From OMIW01 sp044235645 (lineage in GTDB: Bacteria; Bdellovibrionota_C; UBA2361; OMIW01): a stretch of 64,000 nt of DNA. Below are positions 51,227 to 60,703 of the stretch, one piece after another (positions within the stretch are counted from its first letter, which is position 1; each line of letters starts with the position of its first letter). Below the pieces are notes generated by a model. It was not told the DNA's origin. It saw only the letters and a program-made list of their open reading frames with translations, and made no database searches. The position numbers and the translations under genes were made by a program. The DNA is taken from the NCBI GenBank assembly GCA_044235645.1, contig JBIIHQ010000002.1:1-64000 (forward strand), read 5' to 3'.

Positions 51227-54200
51227 ATGAAGGTAGCTCGCCTCGAAGTATTTGGATTCAAGTCATTCATGGAGCGGCTCGTCCTCCCCCTCGAATCGGG
51301 GTTTACTGGGGTGGTAGGTCCTAATGGCTGCGGTAAATCTAACGTCGTGGATGCGCTCCGGTGGGTGCTAGGTGAGACGAGAGCGAGTCAGCTTCGCGGT
51401 GGGACCCTTGAAGATGTTATCTTCAACGGAACCGATTCATTGCGACCACTGGGGCTCGCTGAGGTAACAATCACCTTGCGAGCTGATGGAGCAGCAATAC
51501 TTGATGATATCATCTCACCGAGAGCAGAAGCTGAGCTTGTAGCCAGTGGCGAGGTGTTTGATGAGGTTGTGCGTCCTCAACTAAGAGTTATTCAAGGTGG
51601 AGTCTCGGACAGTGAACGGCTTGAAGTGGGGCCGATGACTAATGAGGAGCACGGTGCAGCCGATGACAGGTGTGATGAGGTTTCGGGCGCGGGAGAGCGG
51701 GAGATTGAATCGGGGGAAGAAGAGGGAGCAAATGAACCGGGGGAGGGTCAGTCTGATCAAGAAATTGGCAGCTCAGTCGCCCGGCGTCGGTCGGTGTCCC
51801 TCATATCCCGATTCCAGTGGCTTTCATCGGTAAGCGAGGTCCAGGTAACGCGTCGGCTCTATAGGAGTGGTGAGTCCGAGTTTTTCATTAATAAGGTTGC
51901 CTGTCGTCTCAAGGATCTGAAAGATTTTTTTCGAGCGATTGGTTTAGGCGCTCGGGCTTACACAATCGTTGCTCAGGGTGAGGTGGGTCGTATTGTTACC
52001 GCAAAGCCGACCGATCGTCGTCAGATCCTTGAGGAGGCGGCCGGGGTAGTTGGTTTTCGGGACAAGATCGCAGAAGCGACTCGTCGACTTACTGATACAA
52101 GTCAGAATATCCTCAGATTGCAGGATGTCATTGGGGAATTGGATCGTCAGGTGGCTGTGCTGAAGCGGCAAGCCGCTCGTGCTCGAGCAAGGCAGGAGAT
52201 CAAGGAAGAGCTGACGGCTGGTGAGCGAACACTTTTTCTTGACTCGTTTGGTGCCCTTCAGGAACGGGAAGACGAAATAGTGAGAGCTCATGAGCTCGGG
52301 CGGGAAGCTGAACAGGTGGTTGGGAAGCACTTCGCAGAGATCGCAGCAGCTGAAGGGGCAGCGCGGGGAGAAATTGAGGAAATCGAGGTACGGATTGATG
52401 AGGTACGGGGGCGCCTTGAGCGACTGAGGGAAGAGTCTCGCCGAAGGGAGCGGACACTAACTGAGCGAAGGGCGAAACAAGAGGAGCTTCGGAAGCTAAT
52501 TCAATCGACCAGTAATGAGATTCTGAGGCTTCGTGAGCGGATAGATGTTTTACAAGAGCGAAGAAAAAAATCGGCGACTCAGATCGAGGAATTACAGCGG
52601 CAGGATCAGGAATTGGGGGATCAGGCGCTCGATGGTGATGATGGGGGAGCCGGGGATATAGATAATTTGGCTGGCGAAATTGAAACCGCGAGAGAGGGCC
52701 TTGTTACCCTTGAGTCGAGTTTGCGGGAAGTAAGAGACGCATTCATCGCCAAAGAGAGTAGCCTCGCGGCGATGCGAGAACAGATAGTCGCAGCCGCTCC
52801 CTCCCATCAACTTTCGAGTGTATTCGGGGCGGAGCTCGCTGCTCAATCAGCTGATGCCGTCCGATTGCTTGTAGACGAGATGCATATCCCTGAGCGTCTC
52901 GCAAAAGCAGCCCAAGCAGTTATCGCCGAGAGAGCGAGGTATTTGCTGGTATCAGACCCATGGTTGGTCGCTCGGAAATTTTCCGCTCGGCTTCGCACCG
53001 CTCCAGACGAGGTAGCAGGGGTACTTGGCGTGTTCAGAGCGGGCTTTGAACCTCGGCCTATCAGGTGGGTCGGCAATCGTGAAGTTCCGTTTCCCGCTCT
53101 TATTACTTTGTTATCGGTATCTCAGGCAGCAGAGGGGATCGTTAGCGAATTGTTACGAGACGTGGTGGTCGCTGATTCACTGGAAGCGGCGCTGGATTTC
53201 TTCCAAAACAACCAAGCAAATGATACTACCCTTGATTATACGGTGGTGACCCTCGATGGCGAAATAGTCACGAAACAGAGCTTCGTCAGTTCGAGGGGTA
53301 GTAGTGGGCTGATTGAGCTACGTGGGCGTGAATTATCCCTTTCGAATGAGACGTCAAATCTTGCGAACGAGCAGGATAAACTCCTTAATGAGCGGATCTC
53401 TCAGCTGAAACACATTAGTGCTCTGGAGGTACGACACGCTGAATGTCTGCGAATTGCGAGAGAGCGTCAACGGATCCTTCGAGAGTTGGGGCTACAGCAA
53501 GGAAATATCAGGGGATTGCTTCAGGCTGAGCGGTCAATTTGCGAGCAAATTGGGCAAGATTTTTCCCGCGCACAGGAACAGGTCGAGGAACTTCAGTCCC
53601 ATCTCGATGACCTCCGGTATGAAGCCGCGACCGTTGAGGAGGATGTAGAAGCGCTCGAGGTGCTAGTGGCGGATTCAGATGACTCTGATGGAGAGGAACT
53701 GGTCGGAGAATTAGCGATAGCGGAGCGCAGTCGGAGAGAGCGTCGCGAACATCTTCAGAGTTTGTCGGAGGAGCTCCTTACGGTTCGCTCAGAGCTCGAT
53801 AGAACGAGGGCGGCAAATGCTCGGTTCGAACTCGAGGCGCAAAAAATCATGGTTGAGCGTCAGAGTCTCAGTGAGAGATTCATAGCAGACCAGGGAAGTG
53901 AGGCGTTCCATGAACTAGCTGCTTCAGATGTAGCGGTGAACCGACTTGAAGTCGAGGAAAAAAATCTCCTTCAGCAACGGGTGACTCAACTTCGAAACCG
54001 GTTGGTTCGTGAGGGTGAGGTTGATCCCGGCTCCATCGAGCAGTACGAGTGTGAGCGGGAGCGGCTCTCGGGATTTATTCAGCAGCGGGACGATCTGGAG
54101 CGCGCGGCCGCTACCCTTCGAGAGAGCGTACAGCGGTTGACGGCGACCTCCGAAGAGCGATTCCTGGCGACATTCCACGCTGTTCGAAAGAATTTTGGTC

Positions 54201-54625
54201 GACTAGTCCCGTCGCTTTTTGGTGGTGGGGCTGCTGACCTTTCACTTTCTGACCCCTCTCGCCCTCTTGATAGTGGGGTTGAGATAGCGGTCCGACCTCC
54301 CGGAAAAAAATTGAAGAGTATCGACCTCATGTCAGGGGGCGAGAAGGCTCTCTGTGCGACGGCCCTCATTTTTGCGATGTTTCTCGAGCGCCCAAGCCCA
54401 TTATGTGTTCTCGATGAGGTTGATGCCCCTCTTGATGAGGCAAATCTTCAGCGGTTTCTAAAGGTGATCAGAGAGATGAGCGTGAGCACTCAATTTCTCA
54501 TGATCACTCACAATAAAGCCTCGATGGCAGCCGCAGACACTCTCGTTGGAGTGACGATGCCCACACCAGGCGCTTCTAAGATGATAACGGTTTCTCTTCA
54601 GGAGGCGGTGGCTCATGGTGATTGA
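51227..54625 (+). CDS. smc: SMC, chromosome condensation ATPase, with an acidic head insertion
   Basis: The protein has 1132 residues. The N-terminal head has MKVARLEVFGFKSFMERLVL and GPNGCGKSNVVDALRWVLGE (Walker A). Two long coiled coils flank a hinge (about 520-680, HQLSSVFGAELAA onward). The C-terminal head has LMSGGEKALCATALIFAMFL and LCVLDEVDAPLDEANL (Walker B). Between strands of the N-terminal head (TITLRADG to EVQVTRRLYRSG, residues about 88-200), where SMCs normally have 10-15 residues, lies an insertion of about 110. Its centre (about 138-182) is rich in Glu, Gly and Asp. No scpA/scpB is adjacent. The stop overlaps the ftsY start by 11 bases. Confidence 0.96.
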   Translation: MKVARLEVFGFKSFMERLVLPLESGFTGVVGPNGCGKSNVVDALRWVLGETRASQLRGGTLEDVIFNGTDSLRPLGLAEVTITLRADGAAILDDIISPRAEAELVASGEVFDEVVRPQLRVIQGGVSDSERLEVGPMTNEEHGAADDRCDEVSGAGEREIESGEEEGANEPGEGQSDQEIGSSVARRRSVSLISRFQWLSSVSEVQVTRRLYRSGESEFFINKVACRLKDLKDFFRAIGLGARAYTIVAQGEVGRIVTAKPTDRRQILEEAAGVVGFRDKIAEATRRLTDTSQNILRLQDVIGELDRQVAVLKRQAARARARQEIKEELTAGERTLFLDSFGALQEREDEIVRAHELGREAEQVVGKHFAEIAAAEGAARGEIEEIEVRIDEVRGRLERLREESRRRERTLTERRAKQEELRKLIQSTSNEILRLRERIDVLQERRKKSATQIEELQRQDQELGDQALDGDDGGAGDIDNLAGEIETAREGLVTLESSLREVRDAFIAKESSLAAMREQIVAAAPSHQLSSVFGAELAAQSADAVRLLVDEMHIPERLAKAAQAVIAERARYLLVSDPWLVARKFSARLRTAPDEVAGVLGVFRAGFEPRPIRWVGNREVPFPALITLLSVSQAAEGIVSELLRDVVVADSLEAALDFFQNNQANDTTLDYTVVTLDGEIVTKQSFVSSRGSSGLIELRGRELSLSNETSNLANEQDKLLNERISQLKHISALEVRHAECLRIARERQRILRELGLQQGNIRGLLQAERSICEQIGQDFSRAQEQVEELQSHLDDLRYEAATVEEDVEALEVLVADSDDSDGEELVGELAIAERSRRERREHLQSLSEELLTVRSELDRTRAANARFELEAQKIMVERQSLSERFIADQGSEAFHELAASDVAVNRLEVEEKNLLQQRVTQLRNRLVREGEVDPGSIEQYECERERLSGFIQQRDDLERAAATLRESVQRLTATSEERFLATFHAVRKNFGRLVPSLFGGGAADLSLSDPSRPLDSGVEIAVRPPGKKLKSIDLMSGGEKALCATALIFAMFLERPSPLCVLDEVDAPLDEANLQRFLKVIREMSVSTQFLMITHNKASMAAADTLVGVTMPTPGASKMITVSLQEAVAHGD

Positions 54626-56075
54626 CGAAGGGTTTCTGCCCGGCTTAATCAATGGAGCAGTCGCTTATGAAGGGGCCTCGCTCGCGCAGCCACTCATGAG
54701 TCCACATGTTTTTGGGCTCAGTCGGGAGAATCTCGCGGTGATTGTCGCCGTTTTTTCAGTCGTAGGAGTCGTATTATTTGTGATGTCCCTCTTCCGAGGT
54801 GCTGCAACCGAAGATGTCGTCGGACACCGAGGGGACATCAATGATGATCCGATTGAACGGCTCGGTCGACTTGAGCGGAAGGTTCAACGGCTAAGTGAAC
54901 GTGTTGATGGGATCGATGAACGGGTTAAGAAGGGAGGTGGCTCCTCTGAGAACGTTTTAGGATCGTCGCTCCCATCGGGCACCGTCTCAGGAGGAAATCG
55001 TACCCAGCCAGAAGCCCCCCCTCAAAGTACGGTCTCGAGAGATTCCTCCCCTCAAAATGAGGCGAGATACCGCGGTACGAGGATGGACCTCGCGAGATTT
55101 GCGGAGAAGATTGTATCGGGTGCCCAGGGATCGGTTCTCGATCAGCGCTTTGGACCCTCCCGACAAAGCATCCTCAGCAAAATCGCATCGGTATTGCGTT
55201 CCTCTGAGACGATCGATGTCGATATGCTGGAGGAAATAGAGGTACTCCTGGTGACTAGCGATCTCGGCATTAAAATGGCGCAAGCACTTGCGCGGGACCT
55301 GAAGGAGGTAGTTCGCGCAGGTGGGCTCGTGTCAAAGGAGGGGCTTATTGCTCACCTTCATAAACAACTTCTTGCCCTTCTCTCTGAGCCTCGGTTAATG
55401 GCTCCGGAATTTAATCCATCGAAGACTTCATCTGGTTCCCCTAAAGTGGTGGTAGTGGTAGGTGTCAATGGAGTAGGAAAAACGACGACGGTAGGCAAGC
55501 TGGCGCAATTGTGGTCTTCGAGGGGTTCGAAGGTCGTTTTGGGGGCAGCTGATACTTTTCGCGCAGCTGCCGATGAGCAGCTGCGTGAGTGGGGAAATCG
55601 AATTGGCGTAGAGGTTATCTCAGGAGCTCCTGACGATAAGCCATCGACGGTTGCTCATGCGGCTGTTGAGGCGGGAAGGAATCAGGGGGCAGATGTTGTG
55701 ATAATTGACACAGCGGGACGCCTGCATAATAGAGGTAGCTTGATGCAGGAGCTTGAGGGAATGTTACGGGCCGTTAAGAAAGCTCAGCCTCAATCGCCCG
55801 AGGAGGTCTGGCTGGTACTTGATGGTACAACGGGACAGAATGCATTAGCGCAGGCCCGGGAATTTCAATCCTCCGTCTCGCTGACAGGAGTCATTGTGAC
55901 GAAGCTTGATGGTACCGCGAAGGGAGGTGTCGTCGTGGGGATTTCTCATGAGCTAGGAATTCCGGTCCGTTTTATCGGTATAGGCGAATCCTGGCAGGAT
56001 CTCCGTCCCTTTAATCCGAAGGAATTTGTCACCGCATTACTCGGGGACGGTTCGGCGCAGACCAATCCGTTATAG
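54615..56075 (+). CDS. ftsY: FtsY, signal recognition particle receptor with a membrane anchor
   Basis: FtsY is the membrane-side receptor for SRP. The product has 486 residues. An N-terminal hydrophobic helix (about 38-60, NLAVIVAVFSVVGVVLFVM) is an integral anchor, followed by a charged coiled-coil/acidic A domain. The NG domain has GVNGVGKTTTVGKLAQ (G1), ADTFRAAADEQL, IIDTAGRLHNRGSLMQEL (G3) and TKLDGTAKGGVVVGI (G4/G5). The anchor differs from the peripheral E. coli FtsY. It overlaps smc by 11 bases, so expression is coupled, like the smc-ftsY neighbours in Firmicutes. Confidence 0.96.
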   Translation: MVIDEGFLPGLINGAVAYEGASLAQPLMSPHVFGLSRENLAVIVAVFSVVGVVLFVMSLFRGAATEDVVGHRGDINDDPIERLGRLERKVQRLSERVDGIDERVKKGGGSSENVLGSSLPSGTVSGGNRTQPEAPPQSTVSRDSSPQNEARYRGTRMDLARFAEKIVSGAQGSVLDQRFGPSRQSILSKIASVLRSSETIDVDMLEEIEVLLVTSDLGIKMAQALARDLKEVVRAGGLVSKEGLIAHLHKQLLALLSEPRLMAPEFNPSKTSSGSPKVVVVVGVNGVGKTTTVGKLAQLWSSRGSKVVLGAADTFRAAADEQLREWGNRIGVEVISGAPDDKPSTVAHAAVEAGRNQGADVVIIDTAGRLHNRGSLMQELEGMLRAVKKAQPQSPEEVWLVLDGTTGQNALAQAREFQSSVSLTGVIVTKLDGTAKGGVVVGISHELGIPVRFIGIGESWQDLRPFNPKEFVTALLGDGSAQTNPL

Positions 56076-56279
56076 TCGGTCGCGAAGCTCTCAGAGAGTG
56101 GGTCTCAGACTGGGTCTGGAGTTCGAAAGGTTTCCGCGGGGCATCCTGTTCGTTGAAGGTAAGGAATTCTTTGGGGTTATGAGCGTAGAGCTTTCAAGAT
56201 CTTTTGGTAAAAAAGGTCATGCGAGCTGATTTTCGAATTGCCATCTTTAACTTCGCGCTTCAAATTGTGGGACTAAGAT

Positions 56280-58712
56280 TTAGTGGGCGCGCCCAGTATC
56301 GGGGCCGATAATTCCTCGGAGAAGGAGAGCTCCCAGTTTCTTGTGAATTGATTCTAAGGGTTCATCAGACGCATTTACATAGTCCTCGTTGAGGAACTCA
56401 GGGTGATATCGGAGAAGGTGTTCCAGCACAAGGCGATCCCGGGAGGACTTCGCGATCATGCGCCATATATGATACCCAATATCAGCGAGATCATCGTGCC
56501 CCCACTCTATTAGTTTAATAATGTAACGAGCCGTAGTGAGGAGCTCTTCAGGTGCGGGAGGACGGTCAAAGCGAAAGCTGTCGGCTGAAGTTCGCATTAT
56601 GTCAGCAAGATTAACGAGATTGGTAATCAGTCGAGGGATGCAATCACGAGAAAGAATTTTTCTCTCGAGGGTCGAGTCGAGATACGTCATGGTCAGCGGG
56701 ACAATTCTCCTCATCAACGCATCATTAAGCTCTCGCTCGTAATTTTTTGTGAATATCAGAAAGAGATTGTCGAGATTGCAATCGACTGGCGGCCCTGATT
56801 GGAGCCAGATTCTTCCGTCTTGAATGGGACCCAAAAAGAAAGTGTCTATGTGAGCATCTACTTTATCTATTTCATCTATAAGGAGCAGCACTGGTTGGCT
56901 CTGGGATCGGAGAAATGCCTGGGCGAGCACCCCTAGTTCAATGATATCGCTTTTTCGAATTCGGACTCCGGCAGACGCTCGAGCGATGGCAACCTCATTT
57001 CTCATTTCAATCAAGTGTCGTGTATCCATCCCGGTATAACACTGGAGAGTCATGAACTCTGCGCCAGCCACGCGCGCGAGCATTTTTCCTAGGAAACTTT
57101 TTCCACAACCTGGTGGCCCCTCAAGGAGTAAGCTTCTGACCATGTCCCTTTTTACCGCGCATATCAGTGCTATCTGTTTTGCAAGATAGGGCAGACACTC
57201 GTAGCCAACGCGCGCTAACTTCTCGGTAACCTTTTCTGGGCCACCAAGATGTTGCCAGCCGATTTTCTCGACCTGAAAAGCTTTCTTTCTGCGCAATCTA
57301 TCTGGATCCTCCACCACTCCCTTAAGAATGATTCGACCCAGCTTGGAGTACAGTTGCTTGAGAGAGGCTTTGCGAGGATCCGAGATAAGAGAGTCAGCAA
57401 ATTCCGGGTGAAACCTCATGACCTGCTCAAAGATAACCCGATCTCGCTCTGATTTTGCCATAAGAGGCCAAACAGTTCGGCCGACAACTTCAAAGTCGGT
57501 AATTCCCCACTCAAGAAGCATGCCGAGGTATCGCCCGCATCGCTGCAACTCCTCAGGGGCGGGGGGCCGCTCAAACTGATAGTGACCCTGGCATCCACGC
57601 ATAAAATCGACTAGATAGGAGAGATTCGCCGAAATTTGAGGAAGGGCAGCCGCTTTCAGAACCTGCTTCTCTGCGGTGCTATCAAGGTAGGTCATGGTGA
57701 CAGGAGTTACCCGTCGCATGAGCGCATCATCAATCTCACGATTGAAGTTCTTGGTAAACATCACGAGTAAGTTGTCAAGGTCCGCTTCAATTGGAGATCG
57801 AGACTCAAGATGAATAACGCCATCGTTGAGAGGTCCGAGAAAAAATGTATCAACCGCGGTGTCTACCTTATCCAACTCATCAACGAGCAGAATAACTGGA
57901 CGGGTCTGGGAGGTGAGAAAGGCGCGAGAAAGAATGCCGAGATTGACCAGATCTTCATCGTTGATCGAACCACCGGCCATAGCACGGGCAAGGCCAACGG
58001 GAGACGGTTGCTCGATAAGGTGCTGAGTATTCATCCCGGGGTAGCATGTCAATACCATCAACTCGGCACCTGTGAGTTTCGCGAGGCACTTAGCGAGAAA
58101 GGATTTGCCGCATCCGGGTGGGCCCTCAAGGAGAAAAGATCGCACGATAGCGGAGGGTGTAAGGAACATGAGTGAGAGCTGAATCGCGATGAACGGCCCT
58201 GCATGATACCCGACCTTTTCGAGCTTCGTGACCATTTCTGCGGGATTGCCGAGAGCACGAAATCCCAGATTTCTCGGCATGTATTCGACGCTGACCTTTC
58301 CAAGGCTGCCAGCGTCTCCCGTATCATCCTCCTGCTCAGGAGGTAGTAGCTCATAAGGAATTATTGTGAATACGTCATCTTGTTGAGACTTTATATAGTC
58401 ATCGATTGATACGGATTCTCCCTTGGGCCTAAAGAGACTGACAAGTTGCTTGGAGAAACCAGCAAGTCGGAGAGTCGGCTCCTGAGGTTGATCGCTTTCG
58501 ATAGTCGGTTCACTGGATTGACTTAAATCGGGTGAGCCAATGAGGTCTTGAAGGATAAATCGGTCCTCTGCAAGACCCTCACTAACAGCATACGCAGATT
58601 CCTGAGGCTCTGGAGAATGGCCCGTCTTACGGAGGAATTTCTCGGTCGATGCTTGAAGGGAATCGCTCCGATTTCCCGGAATACGGCCCCCTTCAGAGGG
58701 AGGTTTTTTCAT
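56280..58712 (-). CDS. Tandem MoxR-like AAA+ ATPase, duplicated module
   Basis: The protein has 810 residues and is an internal duplication. After a disordered acidic N-terminus (about 1-140), module 1 has Walker A GPPGCGKS (197-204) and Walker B ILLVDELDKVD (about 274-284). Module 2 has the same GPPGCGKS (532-539) and LLLIDEIDKVD (about 610-619), offset by about 335. Each also has a FLGPL/I-(N/Q)DG loop, MFTKN/IFTKN (sensor 1) and LMRR(V/I)-P-TMTYLDS. Both ATP sites look active. The MoxR-like fold remodels partner proteins, often with a VWA protein; none is here. The start overlaps the upstream gene's stop by 4 bases (ATGA), so they form a coupled pair. Confidence 0.85.
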   Translation of the reverse strand: MKKPPSEGGRIPGNRSDSLQASTEKFLRKTGHSPEPQESAYAVSEGLAEDRFILQDLIGSPDLSQSSEPTIESDQPQEPTLRLAGFSKQLVSLFRPKGESVSIDDYIKSQQDDVFTIIPYELLPPEQEDDTGDAGSLGKVSVEYMPRNLGFRALGNPAEMVTKLEKVGYHAGPFIAIQLSLMFLTPSAIVRSFLLEGPPGCGKSFLAKCLAKLTGAELMVLTCYPGMNTQHLIEQPSPVGLARAMAGGSINDEDLVNLGILSRAFLTSQTRPVILLVDELDKVDTAVDTFFLGPLNDGVIHLESRSPIEADLDNLLVMFTKNFNREIDDALMRRVTPVTMTYLDSTAEKQVLKAAALPQISANLSYLVDFMRGCQGHYQFERPPAPEELQRCGRYLGMLLEWGITDFEVVGRTVWPLMAKSERDRVIFEQVMRFHPEFADSLISDPRKASLKQLYSKLGRIILKGVVEDPDRLRRKKAFQVEKIGWQHLGGPEKVTEKLARVGYECLPYLAKQIALICAVKRDMVRSLLLEGPPGCGKSFLGKMLARVAGAEFMTLQCYTGMDTRHLIEMRNEVAIARASAGVRIRKSDIIELGVLAQAFLRSQSQPVLLLIDEIDKVDAHIDTFFLGPIQDGRIWLQSGPPVDCNLDNLFLIFTKNYERELNDALMRRIVPLTMTYLDSTLERKILSRDCIPRLITNLVNLADIMRTSADSFRFDRPPAPEELLTTARYIIKLIEWGHDDLADIGYHIWRMIAKSSRDRLVLEHLLRYHPEFLNEDYVNASDEPLESIHKKLGALLLRGIIGPDTGRAH

Positions 58713-60544
58713 GCTAACCCCCGTCTCTGTTGGTTGGCACAGATACGCTCACATACATTCACCAGAACATCTCGAGCCTTACCTGCGAGCCCCTCCTTGA
58801 ACGCGGCTAGGTTAAGCGGAACAAGAATATTTTCTGAGATGGCTTCGTCGGTGAGGCGACCTATGCGGACCGTATTTATCGTGGCCAACGTATAAAAGCA
58901 GAGGACAATCCAAAGTTCGATAGCGAGAGGTTCGAACGATAGCTGCATCGCGCGCTCAGAGAGAGGTTGAATGGTCGCTACGAGCTTCTCCATCTGGTCA
59001 ACCAAGTCAAGTTTATTTATCGGAGCATCGGGATCAATTTCGTAGCGAGAGGCTGCTTTCACTGCCCCTAAAAAAGCATCGGAAACTTCTCGCTCCTCTT
59101 GCCAATCAGAGCGAGGCTGGTACAACCCGAGAAGGGCGACATTGACCAGTGCTTCACGAACTTCATAAGGCTCCACTGGGGTTTCATGATTTCCGTCAAA
59201 GTGAGCGATGGGCTCCCGGATAATTCCAACTATATTCTCCATCGTCCGTCCAATTCCGCTCTGGAAGGATTTAAGGATAGTTGTGGCTTGTTCAGTCGAA
59301 GGTGACTTAAGGGTTTGATTGAGTACTGGCTCAATAAGTTTGCTAAGCTGATTTCTGAGTTGCCTTCCCGCAATACCGTAAGCGGGATCAATCGCCCAAA
59401 ACGTCGTCGGTAGCCAAGCTTGAATGGTAGAGGCATATCGGGGGAAGGGTTCGCCCAGATTTCTGAGTAAATAGGGAATGTAGTCAACTGTCTGGGATAG
59501 GCGAATAAATGGATGTTCGAAGGGGACCCAGGTTGGGCGAGATTTTTCTAAAGGCCTCTCCTCGAGCTTGGCGATCAGGCGGTATTCAAGGTAGGGAATC
59601 GAAGATGGCAGTAACTCCCGGGCTGAAAGTTCAGCCCGCAACTCGGCTAGTCCTACGTATCGGGGGCCTGGTTGGATTGGTTGATGAAAGAGAAGGGAGG
59701 GGCAAACAAGAAGGGTATCTTTTGACCGAATATCGCAGACAAATCGCCAGATTGATCCGTAGATGTCCGTGGTCTGATTTGGCTCTATGTATCGATTCAA
59801 GACCGCATGGGGAATAAGAGTATCCCGAACGTAGGCGCGTATCATGTCCTCGTGATACCAATACTGCGACTCCTCCCGATACATCTCCTGTAGCTTGGCG
59901 AATATTTGCTCGATGAGGGGATATACGGTTTCATCGGGATAAGTTTTACCGTCTCGAGCAGCTTCTATGAATCTTTGTGCCTGCATCCACAGTTCGCGAA
60001 AAAAAGGCCCAATTTCGTCATTTCGGTTGAAGCAACAAAAAACTCGATGACCGATGAGTTCCTCAAGGAGGTTTTCAAGACATTGAACGACAGGTCGTCC
60101 GAGGGCCATATTGTCGTTACATCGCTGAAGCGAGATATCAAGCTCTTTGTGAACGCGGTTCAGGGAAGCCTCGTGCATCCTATTTATCCGTTGTACGAGC
60201 GTACGTAGTGCCCTCCGGTCGGTAATAAGAGCCGGGTCATCAGTGAACTCCTCGAGAAAAAATTCGAGAGCTACGGCCCGTGTCGAAGTAATCGGATCAA
60301 ATGAGTTGCAAAACCCGAGGACGACAGTACGTTGTTCGTACTCTTTGGCAGTGGGAGCGTTCGGGCCAGACTCTGCGCAGAGCTTCTCAACAAAACTCCT
60401 CACAGAGGTGAGTTGTTCTGAATCGACTAGCCAATCCGCGAGCCTCATCGGATCCGAGGGAATCGGAATACCGTGGCGCGAGAGAGTACGCGAGAGAGCC
60501 TCTTGTTGACTTACTGAAAGTTGGAGGGAAGAAGAGCTTTGCAT
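58709..60544 (-). CDS. Uncharacterised helical protein, coupled partner of the tandem AAA+ ATPase
   Basis: The protein has about 611 residues and no family I recognise. It appears almost entirely helical and soluble, with few glycines; signs are the repeated Leu/Arg/Glu-rich stretches (DRRALRTLVQRINRMHEASL, then MALGRPVVQCLENLLEELIG). No VWA metal site (DxSxS) or nuclease motif is seen. Several tryptophan-rich patches occur (ESQYWYHEDMIRAYV and WLPTTFWAID). Its last codons overlap the ATPase start by 4 bases, so the two are translated together and probably interact. ATG 60544 (MQSSSSLQLSV) has no clear ribosome binding site; a GTG at 60574 is an alternative. An 18-bp palindrome precedes the operon. 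Confidence 0.7.
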   Translation of the reverse strand: MQSSSSLQLSVSQQEALSRTLSRHGIPIPSDPMRLADWLVDSEQLTSVRSFVEKLCAESGPNAPTAKEYEQRTVVLGFCNSFDPITSTRAVALEFFLEEFTDDPALITDRRALRTLVQRINRMHEASLNRVHKELDISLQRCNDNMALGRPVVQCLENLLEELIGHRVFCCFNRNDEIGPFFRELWMQAQRFIEAARDGKTYPDETVYPLIEQIFAKLQEMYREESQYWYHEDMIRAYVRDTLIPHAVLNRYIEPNQTTDIYGSIWRFVCDIRSKDTLLVCPSLLFHQPIQPGPRYVGLAELRAELSARELLPSSIPYLEYRLIAKLEERPLEKSRPTWVPFEHPFIRLSQTVDYIPYLLRNLGEPFPRYASTIQAWLPTTFWAIDPAYGIAGRQLRNQLSKLIEPVLNQTLKSPSTEQATTILKSFQSGIGRTMENIVGIIREPIAHFDGNHETPVEPYEVREALVNVALLGLYQPRSDWQEEREVSDAFLGAVKAASRYEIDPDAPINKLDLVDQMEKLVATIQPLSERAMQLSFEPLAIELWIVLCFYTLATINTVRIGRLTDEAISENILVPLNLAAFKEGLAGKARDVLVNVCERICANQQRRGLA

Positions 60545-60655
60545 TGAGCGCTCACGTGGGGTTCCCCAAAACACGCACCATTGGTGACCTCGATTTAAAT
60601 CGACAGGACGATAATGGTTTGATCGGCTTTGTACCTCGTTTGCTTAAGCCCTCAT

Positions 60656-60673
60656 CTGATGGGGCCCCATCAG
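60656..60673. promoter_or_regulatory. 18-bp perfect palindrome before the AAA+ operon
   Basis: CTGATGGGGCCCCATCAG is perfectly symmetrical. It lies between the glucan synthase stop (60704) and the start of the AAA+ operon. It may be an operator for the operon or a hairpin ending the glucan synthase transcript; no T-run follows, which favours an operator. Confidence 0.4.
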
Positions 60674-60703
60674 CGAGCGACATTTTGCCGAGCTGAATGG
60701 ACA

